Shown: piece after piece, positions 8,001 to 16,674 of the stretch
Layout of the letters: every line of letters begins with the position of its first letter
How positions within the stretch are numbered: the stretch's first letter is position 1
Assembly (NCBI GenBank): GCA_963791325.1
Contig: CAWBRU010000015.1
Coordinates: 111,735-175,734 of the forward strand
Source of the DNA: JBEVJK01 sp963791325
GTDB taxonomy: Bacteria > Pseudomonadota > Alphaproteobacteria > Rhizobiales > Rhizobiaceae
Direction of reading: 5' to 3'
DNA: 64,000 nucleotides
The notes under the pieces: model-generated
What the model saw: the letters and a program-made list of their open reading frames with translations, nothing else
Told to the model about the DNA's origin: nothing
Database searches by the model: none
Made by a program: the position numbers and the translations under genes

Positions 8001-8192
8001 GATTGCCGATTATCAGACATTTTCGGCATAAGGCAAGAGCCCTAGAACTCTGCGGTTTTCATGACCAGAGGGCACCAGAACATCATGCTTCAGCTAAAGA
8101 AAAGAGGCGGATAGCAAGGGGGCCGACTGCTCCTCAACGTCGAGCGGCTCGTTCCAGGCGGCGCAATTGCATGCTCACGGCCGCGCCCCTGG

Positions 8193-8504
8193 TCATCCTC
8201 GGCCCTGATCGGCGGAGTGGATTAACGATGCCCTGGCATACTCCGCCGCTTCGCCCACCGGCATCCGCATCGACCGCGCCCCTTCGGCCGGGCGATCCGC
8301 GAACAGCTCGGCCCGCGCCGTGCGGATCGCGGCCAAAGCCAACATCGTCACAGGGTAGCCGCGCCTCCGCAACTGCTCCTCACAATAGGCGCTAAACTCC
8401 TTGCGGCTGTCCCCGCGCCAAAGTTGCGCACAGCGAGCGACGACCACGTCGATCTGCGCCTCGGTCGACACCCGCGGTTTGATCTTGCCCACGCCTTCCT
8501 CCAT
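8193..8504 (-). CDS. hypothetical protein, about 103 residues
   Basis: The frame is open from 8555, but ATG 8504 (MEEGVGKIKPRVSTEAQ) is preferred because the extension is low-complexity. The protein is helical with AQLWRGDSRKEFSAYCEEQL and AALAAIRTARAELFAD-like segments. It resembles small plasmid- or phage-borne proteins, but no family is recognised. It diverges from the two short genes starting at 8603. Confidence 0.45.
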   Translation of the reverse strand: MEEGVGKIKPRVSTEAQIDVVVARCAQLWRGDSRKEFSAYCEEQLRRRGYPVTMLALAAIRTARAELFADRPAEGARSMRMPVGEAAEYARASLIHSADQGRG

Positions 8505-8602
8505 GGTCTTTCCCAGGGACGGGCCTACCGTCCGCGTGGCCGTCCGATCACGCATCCGGGCCGTGCGGAGTAGGTCCGTCCGACCAATCGCGAGACACTA
8601 GC

Positions 8603-8776
8603 ATGGCCGACGACAACGTGATCCCGTTCCTCAAGCAGCGCCGGCCAGAGGAGAAGGAGATTTTCCCCGTGTGGCTGGAACAAGCCCTGATCGAGGGCGC
8701 CGATAGCGTGGTCCTGCCCGCCTTTCCGATGCCAGAGAAGATGCTGCTCGAACGCGGTCGACAATGGCAGCGCTGA
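8603..8776 (+). CDS. 57-residue hypothetical protein
   Basis: ATG 8603 to TGA 8774-8776 encodes MADDNVIPFLKQRRPEEKE followed by an amphipathic helix. The N-terminal NVIPFLKQR pattern is common in small alphaproteobacterial proteins. Its last 13 bases overlap the start of the next small frame. Divergent from 8193-8504. Confidence 0.45.
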   Translation: MADDNVIPFLKQRRPEEKEIFPVWLEQALIEGADSVVLPAFPMPEKMLLERGRQWQR

Positions 8777-8895
8777 GCACCGAAGCGCTCGACGTACTGC
8801 ACTCCGGCCGCCTGTCACCGGAAGGACTGGAGCACCTCGCCGGCACCGAGCTCGTCAGGCGACAAATCCTCGGTCTGGCCCGCAATGCCAGTTGA
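8764..8895 (+). CDS. 43-residue hypothetical protein
   Basis: ATG 8764 to TGA 8893-8895 reads MAALSTEALDVLHSGRLSPE and ends LARNAS. It overlaps the previous small gene by 13 bp, as expected for translational coupling. No ribosome binding site can be singled out. Below it (8896-9200) a possible frame MKFYIQNREGERVGK is visible but too short and uncertain to call. Confidence 0.3.
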   Translation: MAALSTEALDVLHSGRLSPEGLEHLAGTELVRRQILGLARNAS

Positions 8896-9282
8896 GCCGA
8901 TGACCGCCAACCTGCATCCCGCGACTGGCATCCGCAACTATCCGAAACGGTTCCGGGAATTGCGGCTGATGACCAACAGCCAACTAGGGGCAACTCCAGG
9001 CCAACCAAGCGCAAATCTGGCGGATGAAGTTTTATATCCAAAATCGCGAGGGGGAGCGGGTCGGAAAAACCGATCGCGGCGACAAGGGCCTAAGCCGCTT
9101 CGCGTGAGGCTCGAGATTCAGAATTCCCCTGAAATCAGTTCAAATAAGCTCGGATGAGAACACGGCGGTGATCTTTTTGCAGTCACGCCTGTCCAGGGTT
9201 CACGATCAAATAAATTGACTTTGTACCTCCGCGCCATATGGATATACTTCCCATCTACAGTTTCTATGTGGGAGGCACGACT

Positions 9283-10194
9283 ATGGTTGGACCATCTAAA
9301 ACTAGCGTTATCGGTAGCAGAGATCTTAATTTAGATCCTGAAAGATATTCAAACCCAATAAGGGCGGTTGACGCGTATCCCTCTCAAAATATTCGATGCG
9401 ACTTAAATATGGATGTATCACTTGTCACCGCCAGGACACCAAGCGACAGCATTAGAAAATTCTTATATGTCTCCTTGGAAGGGACCAGATTAACAAATGG
9501 GCCAATGGCAAGAGATCAAGATGACATCCGCGGATATTTCACTGAAAAGGTACTTGTAGAAATCAGTCTCACTGACGGCAATCTGGTCCAAGACAAACCG
9601 ACCTCAACCCAAATTGGCGGAAACTATACGGATGGCACTGACCAATCGATTAACTTAGGCGTTTTCGCCACTGATCCAACTGCTAGCGTGACATTTGGAC
9701 ACAATACCAGTGCCTCCACTTCCATCGACGACTTCTACGTCGAAAACATTAGCAGCGATACCCAGGTCAACCATAATTACAAACTCGGCGCCGTGCAGGG
9801 TGGAAAATACGATGAAGTAACGGACCTGGTTGGGAGCGTATTCGAGGCTGGCAAACTTCATAGAATACCTCCTCGCGCGTCAAGCAGCTTAGATCTAAGT
9901 TCGAAGTGCCTGTTCCAGATCGACAACAACGTGGAAGGGACGCACACGTTATGGGTGAAATTGACCCATACGTTGGTCCTGGTTGAGAAGACGTTTCGTC
10001 CGGCAGAAGCGGCTGCAGGGGCAGCAGTGCCTATTGCTGGCTGGTTTGCTGCGGCTGCTACAGGGGCCACGGAGCTGATTTCTCACGTTACTCACACTCA
10101 CGGTACGACGGTAGAAGGATTGAACGCGGTGCTGAATGTTTATCGAAACAATATAGTTGTAGCGCGCAGAACCGACATTGATTTCTCAAAATAG
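9283..10194 (+). CDS. unknown protein of AT-rich cassette (gene 1)
   Basis: Start is ATG 9283, chosen over the in-frame ATG 9238 because GGGAGG lies 8 bases before it. The 303 residues are mostly beta-strand-like with alternating Ser/Thr/Asn stretches (SVTFGHNTSASTSIDDFYVE, NISSDTQVNHNYKLGAVQGG). Near the C-terminus is a small, hydrophobic Ala/Gly-rich segment (AAAGAAVPIAGWFAAAATGA) that could insert in a membrane or form a turn between strands. There is no signal peptide. Composition is clearly AT-richer than the flanks. No family recognised; a beta-rich surface or pore-like protein is one speculative reading. The next gene starts 10 bases after its stop. Confidence 0.6.
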   Translation: MVGPSKTSVIGSRDLNLDPERYSNPIRAVDAYPSQNIRCDLNMDVSLVTARTPSDSIRKFLYVSLEGTRLTNGPMARDQDDIRGYFTEKVLVEISLTDGNLVQDKPTSTQIGGNYTDGTDQSINLGVFATDPTASVTFGHNTSASTSIDDFYVENISSDTQVNHNYKLGAVQGGKYDEVTDLVGSVFEAGKLHRIPPRASSSLDLSSKCLFQIDNNVEGTHTLWVKLTHTLVLVEKTFRPAEAAAGAAVPIAGWFAAAATGATELISHVTHTHGTTVEGLNAVLNVYRNNIVVARRTDIDFSK

Positions 10195-10204
10195 AGGTGT
10201 CGAA

Positions 10205-10966
10205 ATGTGCGGGTACAAATTCTTGACCAAGGAAGGGGCGTTTCTTTGGGGGCAGATCGCGAATTATACTGTCAACTCGAATATTGGCTCGGAGTTTCTT
10301 AGCAAAGGGTGGAACAAGCTATCTGACGGGAAATTTGAAGGCTATATGACTAAGGCCGTCGACAAAATTAATAGTTTTATCCTTGATAATGTTTTTGATT
10401 TTTCAAAATCTACCCGTGCTGGTTTCATGATTTCTATCCAGGATATGGATTATATATCGACGCACGATTTTTCGGTCATAGGTTGGGATAGCCTAGATAG
10501 GATCGTTGACTATTTGAAGCTTCTAGATGATGTCCGAACCAATCCGCATTATAACGATACGAATACTTGGGACGGCACCATAAAGCCCTTACATAGGGCT
10601 TTTTTTGACTGCGTTGAGAATTTTGTTGTCGTAATTGAAAGGAAAGCTGCAGGGAAATCTGCGGCATTAGTGGACTATTTTTGGCGCATTAGTCGTCAAG
10701 GGGGCATCGAATTGCCGCGCCCTATGGCCGCCCGAAGCAATACCGACACTTTGAAGCTGAATGAACTCTATCCAAATCTTTCTAACCTGATTCAGGAATT
10801 ACCACGCTGGGACGATCGCGAGAAGCCGGTCCAATACGTGGAAGATTTGAAAAAATATATTGACCGCATGGGCACGGTTCTTCAGGACAAAGATGCGAAT
10901 GCAGAAGAAAAGCTGAAAGCATGCGACAATTTTTTTGATACGTTGTTTTCGCTAAAGGACTTGTAA
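10205..10966 (+). CDS. unknown protein of AT-rich cassette (gene 2)
   Basis: ATG 10205 lies behind AGAGGTG that overlaps the stop of gene 1, so the pair is translationally linked. The 253 residues are mainly helical (DGKFEGYMTKAVDKINSFIL, WDSLDRIVDYLKLLDDVRT), with an acidic C-terminal helix after residue 200. No enzyme motif, signal peptide or membrane helix is seen. The frame stops at TAA 10964-10966, but protein-like sequence continues at once in another frame to 11280, so the natural product may be about 358 residues. A TTTTTTT run at 10930-10936 sits shortly before the stop. Confidence 0.6.
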   Translation: MCGYKFLTKEGAFLWGQIANYTVNSNIGSEFLSKGWNKLSDGKFEGYMTKAVDKINSFILDNVFDFSKSTRAGFMISIQDMDYISTHDFSVIGWDSLDRIVDYLKLLDDVRTNPHYNDTNTWDGTIKPLHRAFFDCVENFVVVIERKAAGKSAALVDYFWRISRQGGIELPRPMAARSNTDTLKLNELYPNLSNLIQELPRWDDREKPVQYVEDLKKYIDRMGTVLQDKDANAEEKLKACDNFFDTLFSLKDL

Positions 10967-11280
10967 AAGACGTTGGTTCGATCGATTGGCAAGGCAGGAT
11001 TGATAGCGTTTTAGGTCGCGCCATAGATAGGTGCTTCACATTGGCGCAAGACCAATGTTTCGTAAACTTCCTCACTAACAAGCCGACAAATGTCTTTGAG
11101 GCTTTTGACCTCTCAAGGCCTTCAGTTGGACCGATCGACTATGATCGCTTTCAACCCGGAACGAGGCAAGGAACTTCGTGGAGCGACGAATTCAGAATTG
11201 AGAGCTCTCCGAGACGAACTGAAGGTGGCGGTCCTCCTATTTCGTCGTCTCATCCCGGTCCGGACAAAGGCAAAAAATAG
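10939..11280 (+). pseudogene. probable frameshifted C-terminal continuation of 10205-10966
   Basis: This frame opens after a TGA at 10936-10938 and has no ATG or GTG before a TTG at 11041, yet its translation is protein-like: VKDVGSIDWQGRIDSVLGRA, FTLAQDQCFVNFLTN, FEAFDLSRPSVGPIDYD, ending in the polar tail HPGPDKGKK. The join KDL to VKDV near 10962 would need a one-base shift. No usable start codon and AT-rich composition like gene 2 favour a broken C-terminus over a separate gene. Confidence 0.45.
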
Positions 11281-11396
11281 CGCTTGGCCGTGCAGCAGAT
11301 GGTGTGGTTCTTTTGGCTCATTCAAATTTGGGCATGACCTGAGACCCTGAACTTCCTCCAGATTTGGGTAGAGTCCGTCGATCACGGAGACGGACG

Positions 11397-11663
11397 ATGC
11401 GACCCTCACGGTTCACGGAAGAGCAGATCATCGGGATGCTGAAGGAGCAGGAGGCCGGTGCGAAGACGGCTGATGTCTGCCGCAAGCACGGCATCTCGGC
11501 AGCGACCTTCTACAAGTTCAAGGCGAAGTTCGGCGGGATGGACGTGTCCGACGCCCGTCGCCTGAAGGCTCTGGAAGACGAGAACGCCCGGCTGAAGAAG
11601 CTGCTGGCCGAGCAGATGCTGGACAACGCGATCCTGAAGGATGTCGCCGCAAAAAAATGGTGA
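11397..11663 (+). CDS. IS407-group transposase OrfA
   Basis: An 88-residue protein from ATG 11397 with a helix-turn-helix (FTEEQIIGMLKEQEAG, HGISAATFYKFKAKFGG) and a leucine-zipper-like C-terminus (LEDENARLKKLLAEQMLDN). It binds the element ends and oligomerises. Its last codons run over AAAAAAA at 11651-11657, where a -1 shift would enter orfB and make the OrfAB fusion transposase used by IS3-family elements. Confidence 0.9.
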   Translation: MRPSRFTEEQIIGMLKEQEAGAKTADVCRKHGISAATFYKFKAKFGGMDVSDARRLKALEDENARLKKLLAEQMLDNAILKDVAAKKW

Positions 11664-12496
11664 CGCCCGATGCGAAGCGGAAGGCGGTGGCTCATGCCTG
11701 CGAGGTGCATGGGGTGAGCCAGCGTCGGGCGTGCCAGGCTCTGAAGATCGACCGTTCGACGGTGCGCTACACCAGCACCCGTCCGGACGACGCTCCGTTG
11801 CGCGAGGCGATGAAGGCCGTGGCGGCGGAGCGCCGGCGGTTCGGCTATCGCAGGATCCACGTCATGCTGGACCGGCAGGGCATCGTGATGAACCAGAAGA
11901 AGCTGCGGCGCCTCTACCGCGAGGAGAAGCTGCAGGTGCGCCGTCGCGGCGGCCGCAAGCGGGCGCTGGGCACGCGCAGGCCCATGCTCGTTCCGGATCG
12001 CGCCAACGCGCGCTGGAGCCTGGACTTCGTCTCCGACACCTTCACGGACGGCCGTCGCTTCCGGGTGCTGGCCGTCGTCGACGACTATACGCGGGAGTGC
12101 CTGGCGCTTGTCGCCGACACCTCGCTCTCGGGCCTGCGCGTGGCGCGCGAACTGGATGCCATCATCCGCTGGCGCGGTCGACCGGACACGATCGTCTCCG
12201 ACAACGGCACCGAGCTGACCTCGATGGCGATCCTGCGATGGTGCCAGCAGACCGGCGTCGAATGGCATTACATCGCGCCCGGCAAGCCGACGCAGAACGC
12301 CTTCGTCGAGAGCTTCAACGGGCGCTTCAGGGACGAGTGCCTCAACGACACGCTGTTCTCGACACTGTCCGAGGCCCGCAGCGCCATCACCTCATGGAAG
12401 GAGGACTACAACCACCACCGACCACACTCGGCCCTCGGCAACATCACGCCGGCCGAGTTCGCGATGAAATCCACGCTGGAAAAACAGGCCGCATAA
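11657..12496 (+). CDS. IS407-group transposase OrfB (DDE integrase core)
   Basis: A 279-residue protein overlapping orfA by 7 bases. An HTH_21-like region (RRACQALKIDRST, FGYRRIHVMLDRQGI) precedes an rve integrase core with RWSLDFVSDTF (first Asp), DTIVSDNGTELTS (second Asp) and KPTQNAFVESFNGRFRDEC (Glu). The end HRPHSALGNITPAEFA is typical. It catalyses strand transfer. Complete and apparently functional. Confidence 0.9.
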   Translation: MVTPDAKRKAVAHACEVHGVSQRRACQALKIDRSTVRYTSTRPDDAPLREAMKAVAAERRRFGYRRIHVMLDRQGIVMNQKKLRRLYREEKLQVRRRGGRKRALGTRRPMLVPDRANARWSLDFVSDTFTDGRRFRVLAVVDDYTRECLALVADTSLSGLRVARELDAIIRWRGRPDTIVSDNGTELTSMAILRWCQQTGVEWHYIAPGKPTQNAFVESFNGRFRDECLNDTLFSTLSEARSAITSWKEDYNHHRPHSALGNITPAEFAMKSTLEKQAA

Positions 12497-12637
12497 GGCC
12501 AGAAACGAAACCCAGGACTCTCCCTCAAACCGGAGGAGATTAGGGTCTCAGGTCAGGCACTCCGACGTAGGATTCGGTTTTCCGGTTGAGAGAAACCACG
12601 ATGTTTCGCTTCGAACGCACTCGGTGGTGGTTCGACA

Positions 12638-12846
12638 ATGATTGCCGTCGCTGGCCACCTCTCAAGGCTGCCTGGCCGACACGATGACGTATTGAATTCT
12701 CCGCACAAATTTGATGGGCTGGCGGTCCCGAATTTGTCTGAACTGGAACCGTTGAAGAAGCTGCAGCTCAATCACGCCGTTACAGAGAGAGGCAGGATCA
12801 GGCACCGCTCGGCCCAGCCAATTGTGCAAAAGATTTTGGACACTAC
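12638..12846 (+). pseudogene. 5' part of a gene split by an IS3-family insertion
   Basis: From ATG 12638 the frame reads LAVPNLSELEPLKKLQLNHA and QPIVQKILDT up to the insertion point. Removing the IS and one TAC target copy joins it in frame to ADTTSDYRCPLSQLEQFAVD at 14101-14260, so one original gene was split. The protein is unrecognised. It was later cut again at 14260 by the next IS. Confidence 0.45.
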
Positions 12847-12924
12847 TGGTGTGCGCCCCTGTGGATGGACAAATTGGTGGAAGGGCATTGACCGGCTCGC
12901 CGGGCTTTCGAAGGATGGAAGCCC

Positions 12925-13275
12925 ATGGTTCGACATCGCACCCACAGCATCGAGTTCAAGCGTGAGGTCGTGCAGGACTATCTTGCCGGCGAGACGCTCC
13001 ATGGACTCGCCAGGCGGCATGATCTGTCGCGGAATCTGGTCCGCATCTGGATCCAAAAGTTCGAAGCCGGCGCCTTTGACGACGAGGCTATCGCGGCGAG
13101 CACGATCGAAGCCTATGAGGCCAGGATCGCTGCGCTGGAGCGGCTGGTCGGCAGACAGGCTTTGGAGATCGAGTTTCTAAAGGGGGCTCTGAAGCACGGA
13201 CCGCGACCGAGAAGCGCGACTACATCCATGATCACCGGCCCCGGGGCATCTCCGTCGCCGAAGGGTGCAGGCTGA
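12925..13275 (+). CDS. IS3-family transposase OrfA
   Basis: The first 90 residues have the OrfA pattern: an HTH (FKREVVQDYLAGETLHGLA, RRHDLSRNLVRIWIQKFEAG) and a helical zipper (ARIAALERLVGRQALEIEFL). After about residue 93 the frame reads low-complexity sequence, while the OrfB frame reads TEKRDYIHDHRPRGISVAE, so the fusion transposase is made by a frame change near 13195-13205. Confidence 0.8.
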   Translation: MVRHRTHSIEFKREVVQDYLAGETLHGLARRHDLSRNLVRIWIQKFEAGAFDDEAIAASTIEAYEARIAALERLVGRQALEIEFLKGALKHGPRPRSATTSMITGPGASPSPKGAG

Positions 13276-14072
13276 TGGGCATCGCACGCTCGACCTACTA
13301 CGACCGGCCGGCCTTGAGCTTTGACGACACCGCGCTCGTCGAACGAATGGTGGCGATCTCCGACAACTTCGAGACCTATGGCTATCGCCGCATGCAGGCT
13401 GCGCTACGCCAGCAGGGCTTCGTCGTGAACCATAAGAAACTGCGACGCCTGATGCGGGAGCACGACCTGCAGCCTCGCAGGCGCCGTCGTTACATAGCCA
13501 CCACCGATAGCGATCACGACCTGCCGATCTTCCCGAACCTGGCAAGAGAGATCGTCGCCGATGGTCCCAACCGGCTCTGGGTCGCGGACATCACGTATGT
13601 CGCAATCCCAGCCGGTTTCGTCTATGTCGCCGTCATCCTCGACGCCTGGTCGCGCAAGGTGGTGGGCTATGCGATAGCGCGGTCGATGGACGTGCGGCTG
13701 ACGCTGGCAGCGCTGCAGTCCGCCGTCGAGAAGAGGAAACCGACTACAGGCTGTATCCACCACTCAGACAGAGGCTCGCAATACGCGGCGGCGGCCTATC
13801 GGCAGGCACTTGCCGCTCGCGGCTTCATCGGCTCGATGGGTCGTCGAGGCAACCCCTACGATAATGCCAAGGCGGAGAGCTTCATGAAAACCTTGAAGGT
13901 CGAGGCGGTCTACCCTTTGGCCTACGAGAGCTTTGCGGATGTCGCCGCCGACCTACCGCGCTTCATCGATCAGGTCTACAACGAGCGCCGGCTACACTCG
14001 GCGCTTGCATATCTAAGCCCGCAGCAGTTCGAGGATCAACACACCCGGCATTCTGTCAAAACTGCCGCCTGA
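13275..14072 (+). CDS. IS3-family transposase OrfB
   Basis: A 265-residue DDE transposase: GYRRMQAALRQQGFVVNHKK (HTH_21), NRLWVADITYVAIPAG (first Asp), GCIHHSDRGSQYAA (second Asp) and GNPYDNAKAESFMKTLK (Glu), ending with the usual YNERRLHSALAYLSPQQFE. Coding sense extends upstream of its first ATG in the same frame, as expected for a product made as an OrfAB fusion. Confidence 0.9.
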   Translation: MGIARSTYYDRPALSFDDTALVERMVAISDNFETYGYRRMQAALRQQGFVVNHKKLRRLMREHDLQPRRRRRYIATTDSDHDLPIFPNLAREIVADGPNRLWVADITYVAIPAGFVYVAVILDAWSRKVVGYAIARSMDVRLTLAALQSAVEKRKPTTGCIHHSDRGSQYAAAAYRQALAARGFIGSMGRRGNPYDNAKAESFMKTLKVEAVYPLAYESFADVAADLPRFIDQVYNERRLHSALAYLSPQQFEDQHTRHSVKTAA

Positions 14073-14103
14073 TCCTGTCGCCTTCTAGGGGCGCACTCCA
14101 TAC

Positions 14104-14260
14104 CGCCGACACAACTAGCGACTATCGATGCCCGCTGTCGCAGTTGGAGCAGTTTGCCGTCGATCCCGGGCCTGCACTCCTGACCAGCCTGGATGAAAAC
14201 TTTGCCGCCATGGCGGCGCAGATGATCCAGACCATTCGCAACCTCGACGCCATAGTCGAT
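14104..14260 (+). pseudogene. 3' part of the IS-split gene, truncated by next IS
   Basis: In frame with 12638-12846 once the IS is removed: CPLSQLEQFAVDPGPALLTS, then NFAAMAAQMIQTIRNLDAI. The sequence runs directly into the IS3 element at 14261 and its original end is missing. The helical C-terminal segment gives no family clue. Confidence 0.4.
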
Positions 14261-14347
14261 TGTCCGGCGTCAGCACCAATGAGACAAAATCGGGTTAACT
14301 GAGAGAGGAGGATTTCTGGCTCATCGTAGCCTTTCAAAGGAGCGAAG

Positions 14348-14722
14348 ATGAGACAGAAAGCCGGATCAGAGAAGCCGTCGGCGGAGAGGGTCATCAAGGA
14401 CATCCGGCGGGCCACCCGCAAGCACTATGGGGCGGAAGAGAAGATCCGCATCGTGCTGGACGGTCTTCGCGGCGAGGAATCGATCGCCGCGCTGTGCCGG
14501 CGCGAAGGGATCGCCGAGAGCCTCTATTACAACTGGTCGAAGGAGTTCCTCGAAGCTGGCAAGAAACGGCTTGCGGGCGACACGGCGCGTGCCGCAACCA
14601 CCGACGAGGTCAAGGAGCTGCGTCGCGAGACCCGCGATCTGAAGGAGGTCGTCGCCGAGCAGGCGCTGGAGCTGCGGCTGCTGAAAAAAAGCATGATCGC
14701 GGATGGGGGCGACGAGGAATGA
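14348..14722 (+). CDS. IS3-family transposase OrfA (copy 1)
   Basis: A 124-residue protein with HTH segments GAEEKIRIVLDGLRGEES and LCRREGIAESLYYNWSKEF, and a heptad-like C-terminus (LRRETRDLKEVVAEQALELR). Its stop overlaps the orfB ATG (ATGA). It is preceded by AAAGGAGCGAAG as ribosome binding site. Intact. Confidence 0.85.
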   Translation: MRQKAGSEKPSAERVIKDIRRATRKHYGAEEKIRIVLDGLRGEESIAALCRREGIAESLYYNWSKEFLEAGKKRLAGDTARAATTDEVKELRRETRDLKEVVAEQALELRLLKKSMIADGGDEE

Positions 14723-15700
14723 GATACCCCGCATCCGAGAAGCTGGAGATCATCCGGCTCGTCGAGCAGTCGCACCTGCCGGCGCGCCGCACACTGGAAA
14801 AGCTCGGCATACCCCGCGCCACCTTCCACCGCTGGTATGAGCGGTTCCTGAGCGGCGGTGTCGATGCCCTCGAGGATCGCCGTCCGCGGCCAGGCCGGGT
14901 CTGGAACCGCATTCCCGAGGACGTGCGGGAGCGGATCATCGAACTGGCCCTGAACAGGCCGGAGCTGTCGCCACGGGAGCTGGCGGTGACGTTCACCGAC
15001 ACCGAAAGCTATTTTGTCTCCGAGGCTTCGGTCTATCGCCTGCTCAAGGCCCACGACCTGATCACCAGCCCGGCCTTCATCGTCATCAAGGCCGCCGACG
15101 AGTTCAAGGACAAGACCACGGCGCCCAACCAGCTCTGGCAGACCGACTTCACCTATCTCAAGGTGATCGGCTGGGGCTGGTTCTATCTGTCGACCATCCT
15201 CGACGACTTCTCGCGCTACATCATCGCCTGGAAGCTGTGCACGACCATGAGGGCCGAGGACGTCACCGACACGCTCAACCTGGCGCTTGCGGCATCAGGC
15301 TGCGACAACGCCAGGGTCGTGCAGCGGCCGCGGCTGCTTTCCGACAACGGCCCGTGCTACGTCGCCGCCGACCTGGCCGACTGGCTCGCCGACCAGAGCA
15401 TCGAACACACGCGCGGATCACCCAGCCATCCCCAGACCCAAGGCAAGATCGAACGCTGGCATCAGACGCTGAAGAACCGCATCCTTCTGCGAAAACTACT
15501 TCCTGCCGGGCGACCTCGAAGGCCAGATCGCCGCTTTCGTCGAGCACTACAATCACCGGCGCTACCACGAGAGCCTCGACAATCTCACCCCGGCCGACGT
15601 CTACTTCGGACGCGGCCAGCCCATTCTGTTGCAACGAGAAAGGATCAAGCGAAAGACCATCGAACAACGGCGCTTGCAGCATCGCAGGGCCGCAGCCTAA
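14719..15700 (+). pseudogene. IS3-family transposase OrfB (copy 1), frameshifted
   Basis: Reads MRYPASEKLEIIRLVEQSHL onward through the DDE core (QLWQTDFTYLKVIGWGW, RPRLLSDNGPCYVAADLAD, HPQTQGKIERWHQTLKNR). At about 15488 the sequence CTGCGAAAACTAC replaces CTGGAGAACTAC of the other copies, adding one base. The normal tail then lies in the next frame and ends at TAA 15698-15700. Span 982 bp against 981 bp in intact copies. Confidence 0.85.
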
Positions 15701-15993
15701 AACGACAACCGAGATGCGCCAGAGCCTCCAATAAATCAGCGCGCCAGTTGTCTCAAATTCCCTGACGACGGACACTCAGGGGGCATTGGACTCGTGCGCC
15801 TCAACGAGGTAGCTTGTGGTCCCCTCCGAGAGGCTAGCGGCAGTTCTCTTGCTACTACAATGATGGTTGAGTTCGGCCTCGCATCTTTTCCAATTCGAGC
15901 GGGCAAACGTATAAGCGGATAGATTGACCGAGCACGATTGGCCAGTCCACCCTTCGCGCTACCGTTACTGGACTGACAGGGAGGAGATCAGCA

Positions 15994-16674
15994 ATGTCAG
16001 ATCGTGTCGACCTAGGCCCACTTCAGCTGGGCGAACGAGCGCCCAATTTCGTGCTCGATGCGGTCACCCGCGAGGGCAAGGTCGCTATCGATGATTTTCG
16101 TGGGGAGAAACCGCTGCTGGTCGGACTATATCGAGGCCTGCATTGCCCATTTTGCAGGCGTCACATCGTGGCGCTCTCGCACCTCACTCCATCACTCCAA
16201 GAGAAGGGGATCGAAAGCCTAACCGTTGTGAGCACGCCCATTGAGCGGGCTCGCCTTTATTTTCGCTATCACCCAATGCCGGGGTTGCTCGCTGCCGCCG
16301 ATCCGGAGCGCACCTCGCACCGCGCCTTTGGATTGCCGACCATGCAGTTCACTGAGGATGAAACCGCCTGGCCACAGAAGGTTGCGATCAAGGACGCGAA
16401 GTCGATGCGGGTCAACCTGCCGGAGGATATGCCCGAGCCAATGGATCCATTTGCTGCGCTCGAATATCTGAACAAAAAAGACGCTTACGATATCACTGAA
16501 GTCGATCAGCAGATGATGGCCGCCGGCATGGGGCAGCTCATCGGCCAATTTTTGCTCGACCGCGATGGCGTTGTCCGTTGGACCTTCACCGAGGTTATCG
16601 AGGGGGGCCGCTACTTGTTCGGTGCCCCAACTGCAGAGGAGGTGATGTCGGCAGCGTCCCGAATTGAACAGTAA
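15994..16674 (+). CDS. peroxiredoxin-like (AhpC/TSA-type) protein
   Basis: A 226-residue thioredoxin-fold protein. ERAPNFVLDAVTREGKVAID is the typical start, and GLHCPFCRRH (C51-x2-C54) is the redox site, in the place of the peroxidatic cysteine of AhpC/TSA proteins. The C-terminal half has GQFLLDRDGVVRWTF, conserved in the redoxin fold. It probably reduces peroxides or thiols in the cytoplasm (no signal peptide). The start at ATG 15994 is behind GGGAGGAG. A related but frameshifted gene follows at 17101. Confidence 0.75.
   Translation: MSDRVDLGPLQLGERAPNFVLDAVTREGKVAIDDFRGEKPLLVGLYRGLHCPFCRRHIVALSHLTPSLQEKGIESLTVVSTPIERARLYFRYHPMPGLLAAADPERTSHRAFGLPTMQFTEDETAWPQKVAIKDAKSMRVNLPEDMPEPMDPFAALEYLNKKDAYDITEVDQQMMAAGMGQLIGQFLLDRDGVVRWTFTEVIEGGRYLFGAPTAEEVMSAASRIEQ

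Larger units (their letters stand above)
11335..12555 (+). mobile_element. IS3-family element, IS407 group, with 4-bp target duplication
   Basis: Terminal inverted repeats start TGACCTGAGACCCT on the left and the reverse complement of the right end starts identically, with further matches inward to AGAGTCC. The direct repeat GGCA flanks it (11331-11334 and 12556-12559), the 4-bp size usual for the IS407 group. It is 1221 bp, carries overlapping orfA and orfB, and appears intact and recently inserted. Confidence 0.9.
12847..14100 (+). mobile_element. IS3-family element with 3-bp target duplication
   Basis: The left end TGGTGTGCGCCCCT and the reverse complement of the right end TGGAGTGCGCCCCT are imperfect inverted repeats. 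TAC flanks both sides (12844-12846 and 14101-14103), the 3-bp duplication usual for this family. Length 1254 bp, with orfA and orfB in different frames. It is inserted in the gene fragmented at 12638-14260. Confidence 0.85.
14261..15774 (+). mobile_element. IS3-family element, copy 1 of a four-copy family
   Basis: Ends: left TGTCCGGCGTCAG, reverse complement of right TGTCCGTCGTCAG. Length 1514 bp. Related copies lie at 28898-31772, 55530-58405 and 62484-63998; this one is the most divergent and has a frameshift in orfB. No matching direct repeat is found (flanks CGAT and CTCA), so neighbouring DNA has been rearranged since insertion. Confidence 0.85.

Noticed and set aside
10928..10940. Programmed -1 frameshifting at the T7 run before the stop of cassette gene 2
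   Set aside because: A -1 slip at U-UUU-UUU leads directly to TGA, so it cannot reach the downstream frame.
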